The notes: generated by a model not told the origin, from the sequence alone. Shown: positions 13,431 to 25,838, counted from the stretch's first letter. The stretch is DNA of 64,000 bases from Owenia fusiformis (GCA_903813345.2 CAIIXF020000001.1:52841885-52905884); one strand, 5' to 3'. Numbers and translations are program-made.

Positions 13431-14074
13431 CAGCAGAATTTGTAATATTCCATAAGTAGGGATTTTAAGAATCTAGTTTTAAGAACTTATATACTTGCTT
13501 TTACATGGTTTTAGTGATTTCATTTCACATTTACATGATTAACTTTGAACTGAACCTTGAAACAGATAAAAATTAATGCTGTGATAAGTGCTGAGTCAAT
13601 GGTAATAGTTATTTTTCTCATTTCAATTGATTTTACATATCTAATCAATTTACAACCATAAATTTGGACTTGAATGGTCAAAAATTAATGTTTTAAAGAA
13701 CAAGGTTACTCTTTTAACTAAGATGTCAACTTAATTCGAAATATAATGTGCTGATGTCAGCAAAATACTTCATCAATATAGCAAAGCAGTCTTAAGCTTT
13801 AAATATTGCTAAAATGTAATATAAACAATTGGAATCTTGTATGCAAAATATGGATTTATTAACTAATCATCTCATTAGCAATTGACCCTAGAGGCTCTTA
13901 GGGGGGGGGTGTACAAAAGGCCTTCACAGTTAAGGTTTTCTCTAAAACTTTTTAAAGGCATCAGGTAGAATCTTCAAATTCTCAGTAGCTGGAGGTAGAG
14001 ATATGCAGAATTATATGTAGGGTAATTAATTTATTATGGTGTAATCATCAGCTCCAAGAGACAAAACCTTATTA
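13431..14074. other. AT-rich interior of the 12-kb structure
   Basis: No gene recognised. A G-run occurs near 13901. Confidence 0.5.
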
Positions 14075-14281
14075 TATAATCTCAGAATCACTAATTCTAC
14101 CACATTCAAACCAGACAAGTAAACAATCTTAGATCTAGTACGTTCAGAACAAAACATAGGAAAATACTCTATAAGGAAGACAGGGTCAGACCTGTGGAAC
14201 ACTTTACCTCATAAAATTACTCATTTTTATACTCTTTCTACCTTCAAAAAGAATTTAAAATTACATTTGCTCAACAATTAA
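14075..14281 (+). pseudogene. C-terminal fragment of a non-LTR retrotransposon ORF2
   Basis: A 69-codon frame ending TAA shows the pattern usual at the end of CR1/L2-like ORF2 proteins: YNLR near the start, GKYSIRKTGSDLWNTLP in the middle and LSTFKKNLKLHLL at the end. One internal stop codon is present. About 650 bases of AT-rich 3' sequence follow, ending in an A/T-rich tail near 14918-14947. No upstream RT remains, so this is a dead 5'-truncated copy. Confidence 0.6.
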
Positions 14282-15462
14282 CATCTATACTTAAAGAAAG
14301 AATCAGATCTAGTGAGCAGCCTAGCAAAAAAATTGTTTCAATTTTAGAATATTTCTGGCTTATGTCATTCCTTTTCATGTTTTTTTTTCTAAAAAACCCC
14401 AAAGTATACACATTATTTTAGGAAAACTAAAGATTTTTACAATAATGTATTATTTTTCTATAGGAATGGTGACCATTCTTATTATTTGGGAGAATTTAAA
14501 CATTTTTCACCCATTTTTCAGATTGAATCTGTAACTTTACTGATTTATAACATATTGTGAATCTTTTGGGAGATAGTATTTGAGATTGTAAGGAATAGAT
14601 TGGTAGGTCAATAATACATGTTGCTTGTAATTTTGTCACCCCCATAGATCTGATTCTGCCTTTAATCAAGGTCTAACTTTTCTGGAGAAAAATCTCTGGA
14701 GTAAAAAATTCACTTTTATGGCGTGGATTGAGGAGGATGGAGGATGGGGCCAACCAAATGTGAAAGATTTAGTGTTGATTTTTAATTCTAATGAGCACTG
14801 ATTACTTGTATGAGTTTTGCTACTTGTCAATATTTTTTGTTTAGTATAAAAGGCATCATATGCCCCTTGTGGTGTCTTCGACTGTTGTAATTGTATTTGT
14901 ATTATTTGGAATTTAGTAAATAAATAAAAAAAATTAAAATAAATAAAACGTGTTGTCTTGAGAATAAAATTACACAATCTTAAATCATCATAGATGTAAA
15001 AGTTATTACACCATATAGTAAAAGTAGATAATCGAATGAAGTATATTTGGGGAGAGTTTCAACATGCTAGCTTAACTAATAAAGATTCTATAAGTGGCAT
15101 CCTCGGATCAAAGGGCTTCAAAATCCAGAATATATTCTTGCTTTTTAACCCCTGCGATAAGCAGTTAGCATTTCCCCGATCAAGAACTCGTAATCTGATT
15201 GGCTGTCGCAACACTGCAACATAAATCATGTATAACTCATTGCGCATAAATAGATAATGAGATTCAGTTTAATTGGGCGCTCCCAAATTGGTAATTGCAG
15301 GGGGAAGAAGGAGGTACGCATTCTGTACATCTGCTTAGGAGGATGATAAGTGGGGGGGGGGGAGTTTGTGGGATATGGCATCAATCAGGTGCATTGTTCT
15401 ACTTGCATGTAGCAGAAAAATGAAGGCACTAGAAACTGAATGCATGAATACTAACAGTCCAC

Positions 15463-15779
15463 CCGCTATGGCTCAGTGGCAGAGAGAGTCAAGGTTACCA
15501 ATATCGCTTGGCCCCGGGTTCGATTCCCGGTTCAGACAAGTTTGTTTGTGCGTTATGTAATTCTGGGTGTTTGACTGAGTGGTTCACGACTCGTATAAAA
15601 GGCTGTGGTGTGTACCTGTATGTCTGTGTACCTGTGCACATAAAAGAAAACAGGGCTCCTCCAAGGAGAGGTTTCTGGCTCTATCTTCGAGTGTAATATA
15701 CGTAAAATACGGAATATACCAATGAGGTATTGCTCGCCAAATATGGCGGTAACCAAGATATAATAATAATAATAATAAC
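15463..15779 (+). mobile_element. tRNA-derived SINE
   Basis: A Pol III A box (TGGCTCAGTGG, 15469-15479) and B box (GGTTCGATTCC, 15517-15527) both match consensus 38 bases apart. A non-tRNA body and a 3' ATA-repeat tail (near 15760-15779) follow. No acceptor stem can be closed, which separates it from a real tRNA gene. Confidence 0.85.
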
Positions 15780-15984
15780 AACAGTATGTCATTCTCAATG
15801 AAGCAACTATGTATCTTTTAGAATCAATATTTTATAATGAAGTGTATTTTTAGAATTTAAATCTTAAATAAAATAGGATTAGTGTCAGAATGAAATGGAT
15901 TACATTACAATTTAATAAATGAGAAAAGTAGAAACGGTATACTCTTTTATGATCAATGAGTTTTACCTGTGCACATAATAATAA

Positions 15985-17310
15985 CTAGACATGTAAATTG
16001 AACAAGTTCAATTTAAGACTCCAGATTTCAAACTTTTTGTAAGCTGAGTAATCCAGAACTTGTAAGCTGAGTCATTCAGAACAAGCTGAGTCAGCTAGAA
16101 TATAGACATTTAGACAACTTTTAAGAAGGCTATCTTCGACTCTATTGGCTTAACATGGGGATATCATCATATCGACTTTTCGAGACTTCAAACCGCTATA
16201 ACTATCTAACCAGAAGTGAGATCGAAATTTGATTTAAAGATTCTGATTCCTGAGAAAATTCTACCCTTAATTCATAACTCATACGTTAAATTTGGAGAAT
16301 TTTTTATTTTGACCTATATTTCGGACACCATATCTCAAAAGTGGGTCAAAAAACTTTCTGACGGCAAAGGCTAACACTATAAGCACACTCTTTGCTACCT
16401 GTATACAAAATTTTGAAGCAAATCCTTAAAGTGTAATGTCAGAATCGCAAAAATAAGGAAAAACTATGAATTTGACCTAGATTTTGACCTAGGCATTTTT
16501 GCGTCCAAATTTTAAAGCTAGATAGCCTTCGAGGTCCCCTCCTTTTATAGTCTTTCAGAATATTAAGCTGTACTCAGTCTATATCTGGTATTTTACACTT
16601 CAAAAAAATCCTTTTTCTCATTGACATAACATGGGGCACCAAATTTAGCGATTTTTGAACTTTCAAAACGCCATAACTTTCGAACCGAAAGTAGGATCGA
16701 AATTTGGTTTGCAGATTCGGATTCCTGACAAAATTTTACCCCTAATTCTTAACTCATACGTTAAATTTGAAAACTTTTTATTTTGACCTACTTTTTGGAC
16801 ACGCCATAACTTCGGAACCGGAGGTCGGATCGAAATTTAGTTTGCAGATTCACATTCCTGAGAAAATTCTACCCTTAATTCATAACTCATACGTTGAATT
16901 TGGAGACTTTTTTATTTTGACCTACTTTTCGGACACCATATCTCAAAAGTGGGTCAAAAAACTTTCTGACGGCAAAAGGCTGACACTATTAGCACACTCT
17001 TTGCTACCTGTATACAAAATTTAGAAGCAAATTATCTCAAAATCAGTAAGAGTAATCAAAAAACGATTTGCCTTATGGAATTAGCTTTTTTCTAAGGAAC
17101 ATGATGAAAAGAACCCGGAGCGAAAATACCGAAGGACGACTGAGAAAACTTGTAAAATAGTTAAAAACCACGATTGTGACCTAGTTCTTGACCTTTGACC
17201 TAGATAAAAATCTGACCTAATTTCCCAGAAAGCCGGATACAGTCCTTAGTTAACCATGTAAGTTGGATTAAGTAAGCTGTTATAGTTGACGAGAAATTTG
17301 GTGAGGAGGA
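15985..17310 (+). mobile_element. Tandem-repeat element, copy A
   Basis: Starts CTAGA, then the palindrome TTGAACAAGTTCAA (15998-16011) and the end motif AAGACTCCAGATTT. Short GTAAGCTGAGT units follow, then long repeats rich in TGACCTAG. Ends GAGAAATTTGGTGAGGAGGAAG before an ATAATA run. The same start and end occur in copy B, which begins directly after it. No coding capacity. Confidence 0.65.
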
Positions 17311-19900
17311 AGAATAATAATAACTAGATTTGTGAAATTGAACAAGTTCAATTTAAGACTCCAGATTTATTTGACCTAGATAGATCAGTAAAGAGCTGAG
17401 TAAGTAACTGAGTAATTAGCTGAGTAAGTACCTTAGTAGTAGTTGAGTAAGTAGCTGAGTAAGTAACTGAGTAAAAAGCTGAGTAGGTAGCTGAGTAAGT
17501 ACCTGAGTTAGTAGCTGAGTAAGTTGCTAAGGAAGTAATAACTAATTTAGTAATTGAGTAAGTAGTCAAATAAGTAGCTGAGTAGGTAGAGAGGTAAAGT
17601 AGGGTATGCAGGAATTTTTGAAAGTATATTTGATCAATCTGCATCGTGAATACTGGCAAGTGCGAATTTCAACTTCAAAATGACGTAGAATCTAAACCGG
17701 GGGTCGGATTGCAATTTTAATTTCAGATCCAGATTCCTGAGGAAATTCTACCCCTAATTCATAACTCATACTTTAAAATTGGAGAACTTTTTATTTTGAC
17801 CTACATTTCGGACACCATATCTCAAAAGTAGGTCAAAAACTTATTGACGGCAAAATGTTAACATTATTAGCACACTCTTTGCTACAAGTTTACAAAATTT
17901 CGGAGAATATCATTGAAGTGTAGTGTCAGAATCGCAAAATAAAAAAAACTATGAATTTGACCTAGATTTTGAAATAGGTATTTTGGTGTCCAAACTTTGA
18001 AGGAAAGTAGCTTTTGAGGTCCCCTTCTTCTATGGGCTTTCATTATGTTTAGCTGTACTCATTCTATATCTCGTATTTTTATACTTCAAAAAATTATTCG
18101 GTCCCATTGATTTAACATTGGGCACCAAATTTAGCGATTTTTGAGATTTCAAAACGCCATAACTTCAGAACAAGTAGTCGGATCGAAATTTGGTTTGCAG
18201 AACTAGATTTCTGAGAAAATTCTACCCTTAATTCATAACTCATACGTTAAATTTGGAAAACTTTTAACTTTGGCCTACTTTTCGGACACCATATCTCAAA
18301 AGTGGGTCAAAATACTTTCTGACGGCAAAACGCTAACACTATTAGCCTACTCTTTGCTACCTGTATACAAAATTTTAAAGCAAATCATTTAAATATAGTG
18401 TCAGAATCGCAAAAATAAGGGAAAACTATAAATTTGACCTAGATTTTGACCTAGGCATTTTGGTGTCCAAATTTTGGAGCTAAGTAGCCTTCGAGGGCCC
18501 CTTCTTTAATAGGCTTTCATTATATTAAGCTGTACTCAGTCTATATCTCGTATTTTACACTTCAAAAAAATCTTTTTTCCCATTGACATAACATGGGGCA
18601 GCAAATTTAGCGATTTTTGAGCTTTCAAAACACCATAACTTACGAACAGGAGGTCGAATCAAAATTTGATTTGCAGATTCGGATTCCTGATAAAATTCTA
18701 CCCCTTATTAATAACTCATACGTTACATTTGAAGATTTTTTTATTTTGACCTACTTTTGGGACACCATATCTCAAAAGTGGGTCAAAATACTTTTTGACG
18801 GCAAAAGGCTAACACTATTAGCACACTCTTGGCTACATGTATACACAATTTCGAAGAATATAATTTAAGTGTTGTGTCAGAATCGCAAAAATAAGGAAAA
18901 GCTTCGAATTTGACCTAGATTTTGACCTAGGCATTTTGTTGTCCAAATTTTCAAGATTAGAAGGTTTTGAGGTCCCCTTCTTTTATGGGCTTCCATTATG
19001 TTTAGCTGTACTTAGTCTATATCTCGTATTTTACACTTCAAAAAAATATTTTTTCCCATTGACATAACATGGGGCACCAAATTTAGCGATTTTTGAGCTT
19101 TCAAAACGCCATAACTTCCGAACCGGAAGTCGGATCGAAATTTGGTTTGCAGATTCGGATTCCTGAGAAAATTCTATCCTTAATTCATAGCTCATACGTT
19201 AAATTTGGAATTTTTTTATTTTGACCTACTTTTTGGACACGCCATAACTTCCAAACCGGAAGTCGGATCGAAATTTGGTTTGCAAATTCGGATTCCTGAG
19301 AAAATTCTATATTTAATTCATAACTCAAACGTCAAATTTTGAGAATTTTTTATTTTGACCTACTTTTCGGACACCATATCTCAAAAATGGGGCAAAATAC
19401 TTTCTGACGGCAAAAGGCTAACACTATTAGCAGACTCTTAGCTACATGTATACAAAATTTCGAAGAATATAATTAATCTGTTGTGTCAGAATCGCAAAAA
19501 TAAGGAAAAACTTTGAATTTGACCTAGATTTTGACCTAGGCATTTTGGTGTCCAAATTTTGAAGCTAGATGGCTTATGAGGTCCCCTTCTTTTAAAAGCT
19601 TTCATTATATTTAGCTGAACTCAGTCTATATTTCGTATTTTTCACTTCAAAAAAATCTTTTTTCTCATTGACTTAACATGGGCACCAAATTTAGCGATTT
19701 TTGAGCTTTCAAAACGCCATAACTTCCGAACGGGAAGTCGGATCAAAATTTGGTTTGCAGATTCGGATTCCTGAGAAAATTCTACCCTTATTCCATAGCT
19801 CATATGTTAAATTTGGAGAACTTTTTGGTTTTGACCTACTTTCAGGACGCCATATCTCAAAATCGCGAAGAGTAATCAAAAAACGGATGGCACACTGTCG
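16150..19900 (+). repeat. ~475-bp internal tandem repeat shared by copies A and B
   Basis: A marker, CATTGACATAACATGGGGCA, recurs near 16620, 18108, 18580, 19057 and 19667. The clean spacing is about 475 bases. Each unit also carries CCATAACTTCCGAACCGGA and TTTGACCTAGATTTTGACC. Confidence 0.85.
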
Positions 19901-20258
19901 ATTTGTTTTTTTCTAAGCTACATGTAGAAACTAAGATGAAGTAGTTACGACAAACAACAACGAAGATAATTGACAGAATGTTGGTTTGACCTTGATTTGA
20001 CCTAGTTCTTGACCCTTGACCTAGATAAAAATTTGACCTAATTTCCCATCATCCCAGGAACTGCCCCTAGTTGATCATGTAAGCAGCTTAAAGTAAATTC
20101 TTTTAGTTGGTGAGAAATCTGGGAAGGAGGAAGATTCTGAAAGAATAATAATAATAATAAAGAAAACTGACGAAAGCAATAGACTCCAGATTTTCATCTG
20201 GAGTCTAATAAAGAAAACAGGCAAAAACAATAGACTCCAGATTTTCAATCTGGAGTCT
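17324..20258 (+). mobile_element. Tandem-repeat element, copy B, with terminal hairpins
   Basis: Same head as copy A (palindrome 17338-17351, AAGACTCCAGATTT), followed by a 12-bp array (17385-17600) and several ~475-bp repeats. The tail (GAGAAATCTGGGAAGGAGGAAG, ~20108) is followed by an ATAATA run and two copies of the hairpin AGACTCCAGA...TCTGGAGTCT (near 20175 and 20232). The hairpin stem is the head motif inverted, so the ends are inverted repeats ending in TCTAA. Resembles tandem-repeat-bearing rolling-circle elements; class uncertain. Confidence 0.6.
17385..17600 (+). repeat. 12-bp array (GAGTAAGTAGCT)n
   Basis: Imperfect array of GAGTAAGTAGCT/GAGTAAGTAACT, located just inside the head of copy B. 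Confidence 0.85.
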
Positions 20259-20916
20259 AATTATAATAATAATCTTTTATGATCAATGAGTTTTAGCTCA
20301 TATGGACAAACTAGTGACAAAAATTAATGCCAACTTTACATTAAAAGATAATCTTGCAACATTAAACATTAAAATGCCACACAGGTTATCGTTAATGAAT
20401 AGATAGAATTCAACCATTTACGGTGTTCATATGTAGCGTATTAGTCCTGTTCGTATCTATAACAAGAGCAGGGTGTCTAGGAGCAAAATTATTTCTTCAG
20501 AATATTACAGTAATACTAATTGGCCATTTATGAATAATAGTTTTTTCTGAAAAGATACGAATTCACAATAACGGAACGGGGTATCTTTTGGAATCAATAT
20601 TCTATAATGAAGTTTATTTTTAAAATTTAAATCTTAAATAAAATAAGATTAGTGTCATATCAGAATGAACTGGATTACATATTACAATTAAAAAAAAGAA
20701 ATGAAGGAACATTAAATAATTTTAGTTGAATAAAGTAGAATATAAGATTTTATAAACAAAGTTGTGTAATTTCAACTGTATCTACTATTACATGTTAAAG
20801 GTTATTGTTTTTGGAAATATTTTGAAGTTATGAAATACTTGTATATGTTTAGGTTCAATGATATCAGGTGACAATAGATTAATAATACTACCTTTTGAAG
20901 TAAGAATAAAATGTAA
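20259..20916. other. AT-rich spacer with direct repeats of 15810-15965
   Basis: 20272-20295 repeats 15943-15965 (TCTTTTATGATCAATGAG). 20577-20705 repeats 15810-15925 (TAAATCTTAAATAAAATA). The two tandem-repeat elements are therefore bracketed by duplicated flanking sequence. No gene seen. Confidence 0.55.
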
Positions 20917-21099
20917 GCTTACATTCGCAAATGCAACTCACAGCTAGTGACTACCGGATTGACCTACTATTTTATGACCAATTCATTTAAATATGAATGG
21001 AATTGTGGCAGGTACTATTCATATTTAAATGAGTTTCCCATAAAATAGTTGTTAATCCGGTAGCCGATGGCGTTAGTTGCATTTGCGAATACAAGCTAA
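20917..21099. mobile_element. Foldback MITE (~78-bp arms)
   Basis: The left arm (20921-20998, ATTCGCAAATGCAACT ... CATTTAAATATGAAT) and right arm (21017-21091) are inverted repeats with scattered mismatches and an 18-base loop. No ORF. Confidence 0.75.
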
Positions 21100-21589
21100 G
21101 ACTGATATCATAGTGTATTATATTGCACAAATAATCAAATTGAGTTAATGTAAAAAAAGGAATTAAAATTTATATGTTAATTAGTAAGCTAATTAATATG
21201 CATAAAAACACAGTTGTTATACACTTCTTTTACCCCTATACTCATAATTGAAATACTAGATCGTATTTATTCTACTCTAATTTAGGGTTATGTTATTCAA
21301 GTGAAATTAACTCCACTTGTAACACATTTATATTCTTAGATTTACAATGATACCAAATCTCTGTTCTACATTGTTTACATTGTTCCGGTAGTGTTGATTT
21401 AATGACTTAATTTGCATAATTACTGTATTTTTTCAGAGAGAGAATATTCACAGGTAGATATGTTTATTGCAAGTCATAAATTAAACAAAAATAACTGATA
21501 AGGGATATTTAACTCCATTTAAATAGATGAATACTACCAAATGTGCCACGCCCCCTTTCAGAAATATTACATAATTTTAAAAAGACAAT

Positions 21590-23401
21590 AGAAAAAAACA
21601 CTCAACCTACCACAACTGCATATTTGTGGCTTTTTGACCAGGACATGTCTAACTATCAAAAAATGCAATAAAACATTGTATATACTCCAAAACAAGGTTC
21701 AATGATAAATCCTTTGTTTTCATCTAGACTATTTTCGGGCAACGTTTTGGGGCCACAGGGGGCCACTGGGATGATGTCATGGGTCACAGAGGGGTACTAG
21801 GATACTTTTGAGGGCCTCATAGCAGTACTAATTTGTTTTTGGGGGCCACTTGGGACAACTAGGATGCTTTTGAGGACCACATGGGGCCACTATAATGCTT
21901 TTGGGGGGCATCTGGGGGCTATTGGGATGCTTTTTGGGGCATCTGGGGGACACTAGGGTGATTTTGGGAGTCATAGGAGCCGCAAGTATGCTTGGGGGGG
22001 CACAGGGGCCACTAGAATGCTTTTGGGGGTCACTCTGGGGCACTGGGATGCTTTTTCGGATCACTGCCGTGCTTTTGAATGTCACTGGGGCCTATTTAGT
22101 ATTGAATTATAACAAACAGACTAAGTTCTAGTTAATGACAGTGTAAAATTACATGTTTGTTAAAGTTATGATATTATAAATTGGTTTTTCAACCACGAAA
22201 TCATAACCTCTTAACCCAAAATGTTATCATGGGCACTTGTGTCTATATCCCGTATTTGGGATGCCTCAAGAACAAAAACAATTTTTTTCTTAGTTATGTT
22301 ACCCAGGTTAGAAAAACATAAAAATGATTTAAAAAATACTAATGCATTCAATCTGTTGTCATTATTGGGTTAAAATGCTTTTGACTTGAAGCTTCTAGCT
22401 CAATTTTGAAGGAAGTTGCATCAATTTTGTAAAATTCATCTTAAAAACGTTTTTGGGTTGCTTATGCCACGATCGCCCCCCCCCCCCCCCCGACTGAAAG
22501 CTGGCTGCATCCCTGATTAATAATTGCCCTTATGACATAATAACATAACACAATCCAAATCAAATAATTTTCTATAGTATAAGATTATTTTGTCATTACA
22601 TTTTGAAAAGAATACATGTCAGTCAACTGGTCAAAATGTAACATTTCCTAAAGAATTCTTGTTTACAGCAGACAGTTTTGCTACATGATGTTACCATAGC
22701 AACAGTGTGAATTGAACATTTTTTATTTGAATTGGACATATTTCATTACATTTATTCAATTTTACTATGACCATACATGTATGAATGAAATAAACTTATA
22801 AACTCAACTAAAAGACATAAACTAGATGAAAGCATTACTGACCATTTTAAATACAGTAATTTCACAGAGTTATACATCCGGATTAAGATAAAATATGCAA
22901 GAACAAACAGTTATGACGTCATAATTAAGATGCAAATTACCCTAATTGCATATTTTATAAAATATATGATTGCTTTATCTATTACCTTTCATTTGGTGCA
23001 AATTTCATCTAAAGCTAAGCAATAATGATATGGGCAAAACACTGAAAGGAGCCCCTAAAAATGGGTGTGGCATATTTACTTTGTTACCATAGTGACGCTG
23101 CTGCGGATTCAGAATTGCCACCTTAATATATTTTGATTGCATTATCAATTACCTTCCATTTGTTGTGAATTTCATCGAAATCTGAGCAATAATGAAGGAG
23201 ATAGGGGCCAAACACTGAAAAGAGCCCCTATAAGTGGGCATGGCTTATTCACTTGGTTACCATAGCAACGCCGTCGCGGATCCAGAATTGCCAACATCAT
23301 TTTTCTTGGTGAGTATCACGTATAGTTCATAAAAATATGTGTCGCTTAGCTCGCCTCTTAAAAGGACACAGAACCTCTTATTTGGACTTTTGCTCCCAGA
23401 C
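21590..23401 (-). repeat. Right inverted arm
   Basis: Mirror of 11326-13430. It holds the TATATACTCCAAAAC block (21675), a G-rich minisatellite (21740-22095), a GAAGCTTCTAGCTC block (~22388), a C-run (~22477-22491), and the terminal ~600 bases with TGACGTCA and two copies of GGATTCAGAATTGCC/GGATCCAGAATTGCC. Confidence 0.7.
21740..22095 (+). repeat. G-rich minisatellite, second array
   Basis: Same unit family as 12620-13290 (GGGGCCACTGGGATGCTTTT). It is on the same strand although it sits in the inverted right arm. Confidence 0.8.
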
Positions 23402-24334
23402 TATTAATCACAGGTCTGTTTCTAGTTTTTCTACAAGGCTATATTGTGTGAATGAAAATTGTATTTCAAAAACATTCTTCAAAACATTTTTTTAGAGAAA
23501 CAGTTGACATGACACTAGAAAAGTAGTCATCTATAACTACATTATTCCTAATACACGTTATTAGGGCTTTTAGCATCACTTAACCTGAATTTTACTTGAA
23601 TTGCATAAGAATACGCATAGTACTAGTGCATGGTTATTCAAATTTGAGAATTTGCGTAGCTCTCACAACCCTCGTTATGAATATTTAATACCTTGTTTTG
23701 AATAATTTTGAGCTAAATATATTCATTTAATGATTCATTGTTCATTGGGATTTGCTTCTCTTTGGGGTTGATATTTTCTGATTAAAGATTCCAAATGCAA
23801 AAAAATGTTTCAAAAGATTAAATGTAATTATCAACACTTATATGAAATTGACTAGAATCTCTGATCTCTTGAATGCAATGTGGGTTTTCAGAAAATAAGC
23901 ATGATAAGAAATGATATTGGCCAAATCAATTTTGAATTTGAGATAATATTAATATTAATATTATCCCTATCCTTGATACCTCATTAACTCTTATCAACTC
24001 CCAATAAGTACAGGGTGAGAACAAAAAAAGCTAAGAAATATATTGACCAAAACCTAAGCATATAAAAAATGTTAATACTTAAACCTTTACAAGTTAATTT
24101 TAAGTAATTGCATTACTTGTTACATGTACTTAAATACTACTTTGAATTACTAAAACATGATTCCTGAGAAGAACTACAAATGGTACCATAGATCCATTTT
24201 AGATGGACTTACAAAAATGGACTGGAAACTCATGATAAGCTTTTGAATGATATCAATACCATAGACTCGATAAGAGTTTACAGTACATTTCTCTAGTCCG
24301 TTTTTATAGCAAACCTAATCATTTTCATGAATGA
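23402..24334. other. AT-rich intergenic sequence
   Basis: No gene, RNA or repeat that I can support. Confidence 0.5.
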
Positions 24335-24951
24335 AGGACCCACGGTCCTATGCTCACACAGTTTGGAACCTTCAGAGGAATTTATATCCTGACTTTCAAA
24401 CAAAAATATTGATCTGGATTTGTAGTCTCGAACTTTGAGAAACTTAGATAGCATAGTTGTGTGACCTAGTTTGATGACCTTTGACCTTGAAAATTTTACT
24501 TATTCAGAGCTCAGTAAGGTCTTTTGTGATTAAGCTGATCAAAATTTACATCCAAAAATCAATTTGAAAAATCAACTTTTTTGACCTTTCGAAGGTCACT
24601 GAAGGTCAAGTAAAGGTCAAATCCTAAAACTAATGTCAGATTTGAACTCCTGGTAACTTGAAGATGATTTTCAAAAAAAAATTGGTCAAATTGAAGCAAG
24701 TTGAAAAATAACTCATTTTTACTGTTTTTTGACGTCAAATATCTCAAAAATGGTAAAAATTTGATGCTGACATATTGAGAAATATGTAGGGAATGCTTAA
24801 ATCTATTAATGATGTAATTTATTGCAGGAAATGATCAAGTATAAGGCAAACTTTAAGAATCTTGTCAATCACAAAACCTACCATTGACTTTATACATGAG
24901 AAAGTTTCCTGAAAATAAGTCCTACTTTTTCAAATTTTATAGAGTAAACAC

Positions 24952-25464
24952 TAGTGGTCGGACTCGCCTGAAAATCTCCACTCGAGTGGGCCATGAAAAA
25001 CCACGATTATATTCGCGATTTGACTTAGTTGAGTTACTTCCGGTTTCCGTTTCCCAAGTATCGGGAGAATTCATCAATTTGATCAAGTCTTTCAAGTGCC
25101 TCTATACTTTTTATTGTCTAAATCCCGGCTGTTGGATATTCCTAGAATGCATCAAACCGGAAATGAAACTTTTGCATAAAAATATCGAACGCAGAATAAA
25201 ATCCAAGTATGTTTGTCTTCCGCACATGGCATTAAATAGAAAATAAGTTGTATTCTATACAGATTTAGCAGAACATTACAACTATAAGCATGGAAATTGC
25301 GAATAGGAGAGACGAATCGCGAGTCAAGGTAAGGTGAAAACGAGTGAAAAATATTTTTTTGGTAAACATTTCAAATCGTGAGTTCAAGTTTTCAACTCGA
25401 TCAATTGATTTTTAGGACAAATGCGAGTAAAACTCGAGTACACGAGTCAGTCTTCCAACCACTA
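24952..25464. mobile_element. hAT-superfamily MITE with 8-bp target duplication
   Basis: The ends TAGTGGTCGG and CCAACCACTA are inverted. The perfect 8-bp direct repeat GTAAACAC flanks it (24944-24951 and 25465-25472), the signature length for hAT insertion. Subterminal ACTCG motifs are mirrored. No transposase. It lies inside element E2 and so is younger. Confidence 0.9.
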
Positions 25465-25740
25465 GTAAACACCAAAAACCGTAATTCCAAGAGCTTTGAA
25501 ATCTTCAGAGGACATAAGTTGCATATACACCAACTACTAAAAGGTATTTGAAAGTTCTACTTCAACAAAGTGTCTAGTATTTACAGGAAATTCGACTTTT
25601 GACGTCAAAATCCGCAATTTTACGGAAACCGGGCGAACTTGGGAAATGGCGATGATAGGTCAAATAGGCATTATGGATATGCATAAAATGAATGTGGATA
25701 GGACTCAATCCGAATAGCAGTTTTAATTTGTGCGGCCAAT

Positions 25741-25838
25741 GTTGACGGACGGACCAACGGACGGACGGACGGACGGACGGACCAACGGACGGACGGACGG
25801 ACCAACGGACGGACTTACGGACCAACGGACGGACGGAC
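25741..25838. repeat. (GGAC)n / GGACGGACCAAC array
   Basis: Tetranucleotide array with interspersed CCAAC. The same kind of array sits near one end of elements E3 (28712-28735) and E4 (near 44430). Confidence 0.9.

Larger units (their letters stand above)
11326..23401. mobile_element. ~12-kb structure bounded by long inverted repeats
   Basis: The outer ends read GTATGGGAGC on the left and, reversed, GTCTGGGAGC on the right, each abutting a TA dinucleotide (11324-11325, 23402-23403). Inward, three blocks match in inverted orientation: about 11326-11910 with 22795-23401, 12340-12480 with 22375-22790, and 13310-13430 with 21590-21705. The outermost block contains a duplicated ~170-bp unit in both arms. 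The interior carries only other repeats (LINE tail, SINE, tandem-repeat elements, MITEs) and no recognisable transposase, integrase or polymerase. It could be a very large non-autonomous DNA transposon with long TIRs, or a segmental inverted duplication. The TA flanks favour the former weakly. Confidence 0.6.

Noticed and set aside
15463-15540. Possible tRNA gene
   Set aside because: Pol III boxes are perfect but no acceptor stem or anticodon arm can be drawn; the body and ATA tail make it a SINE.
24884-25246. 120-codon plus-strand frame
   Set aside because: It crosses the boundary between E2 and the inserted hAT MITE (24952), so it cannot be an inherited gene.
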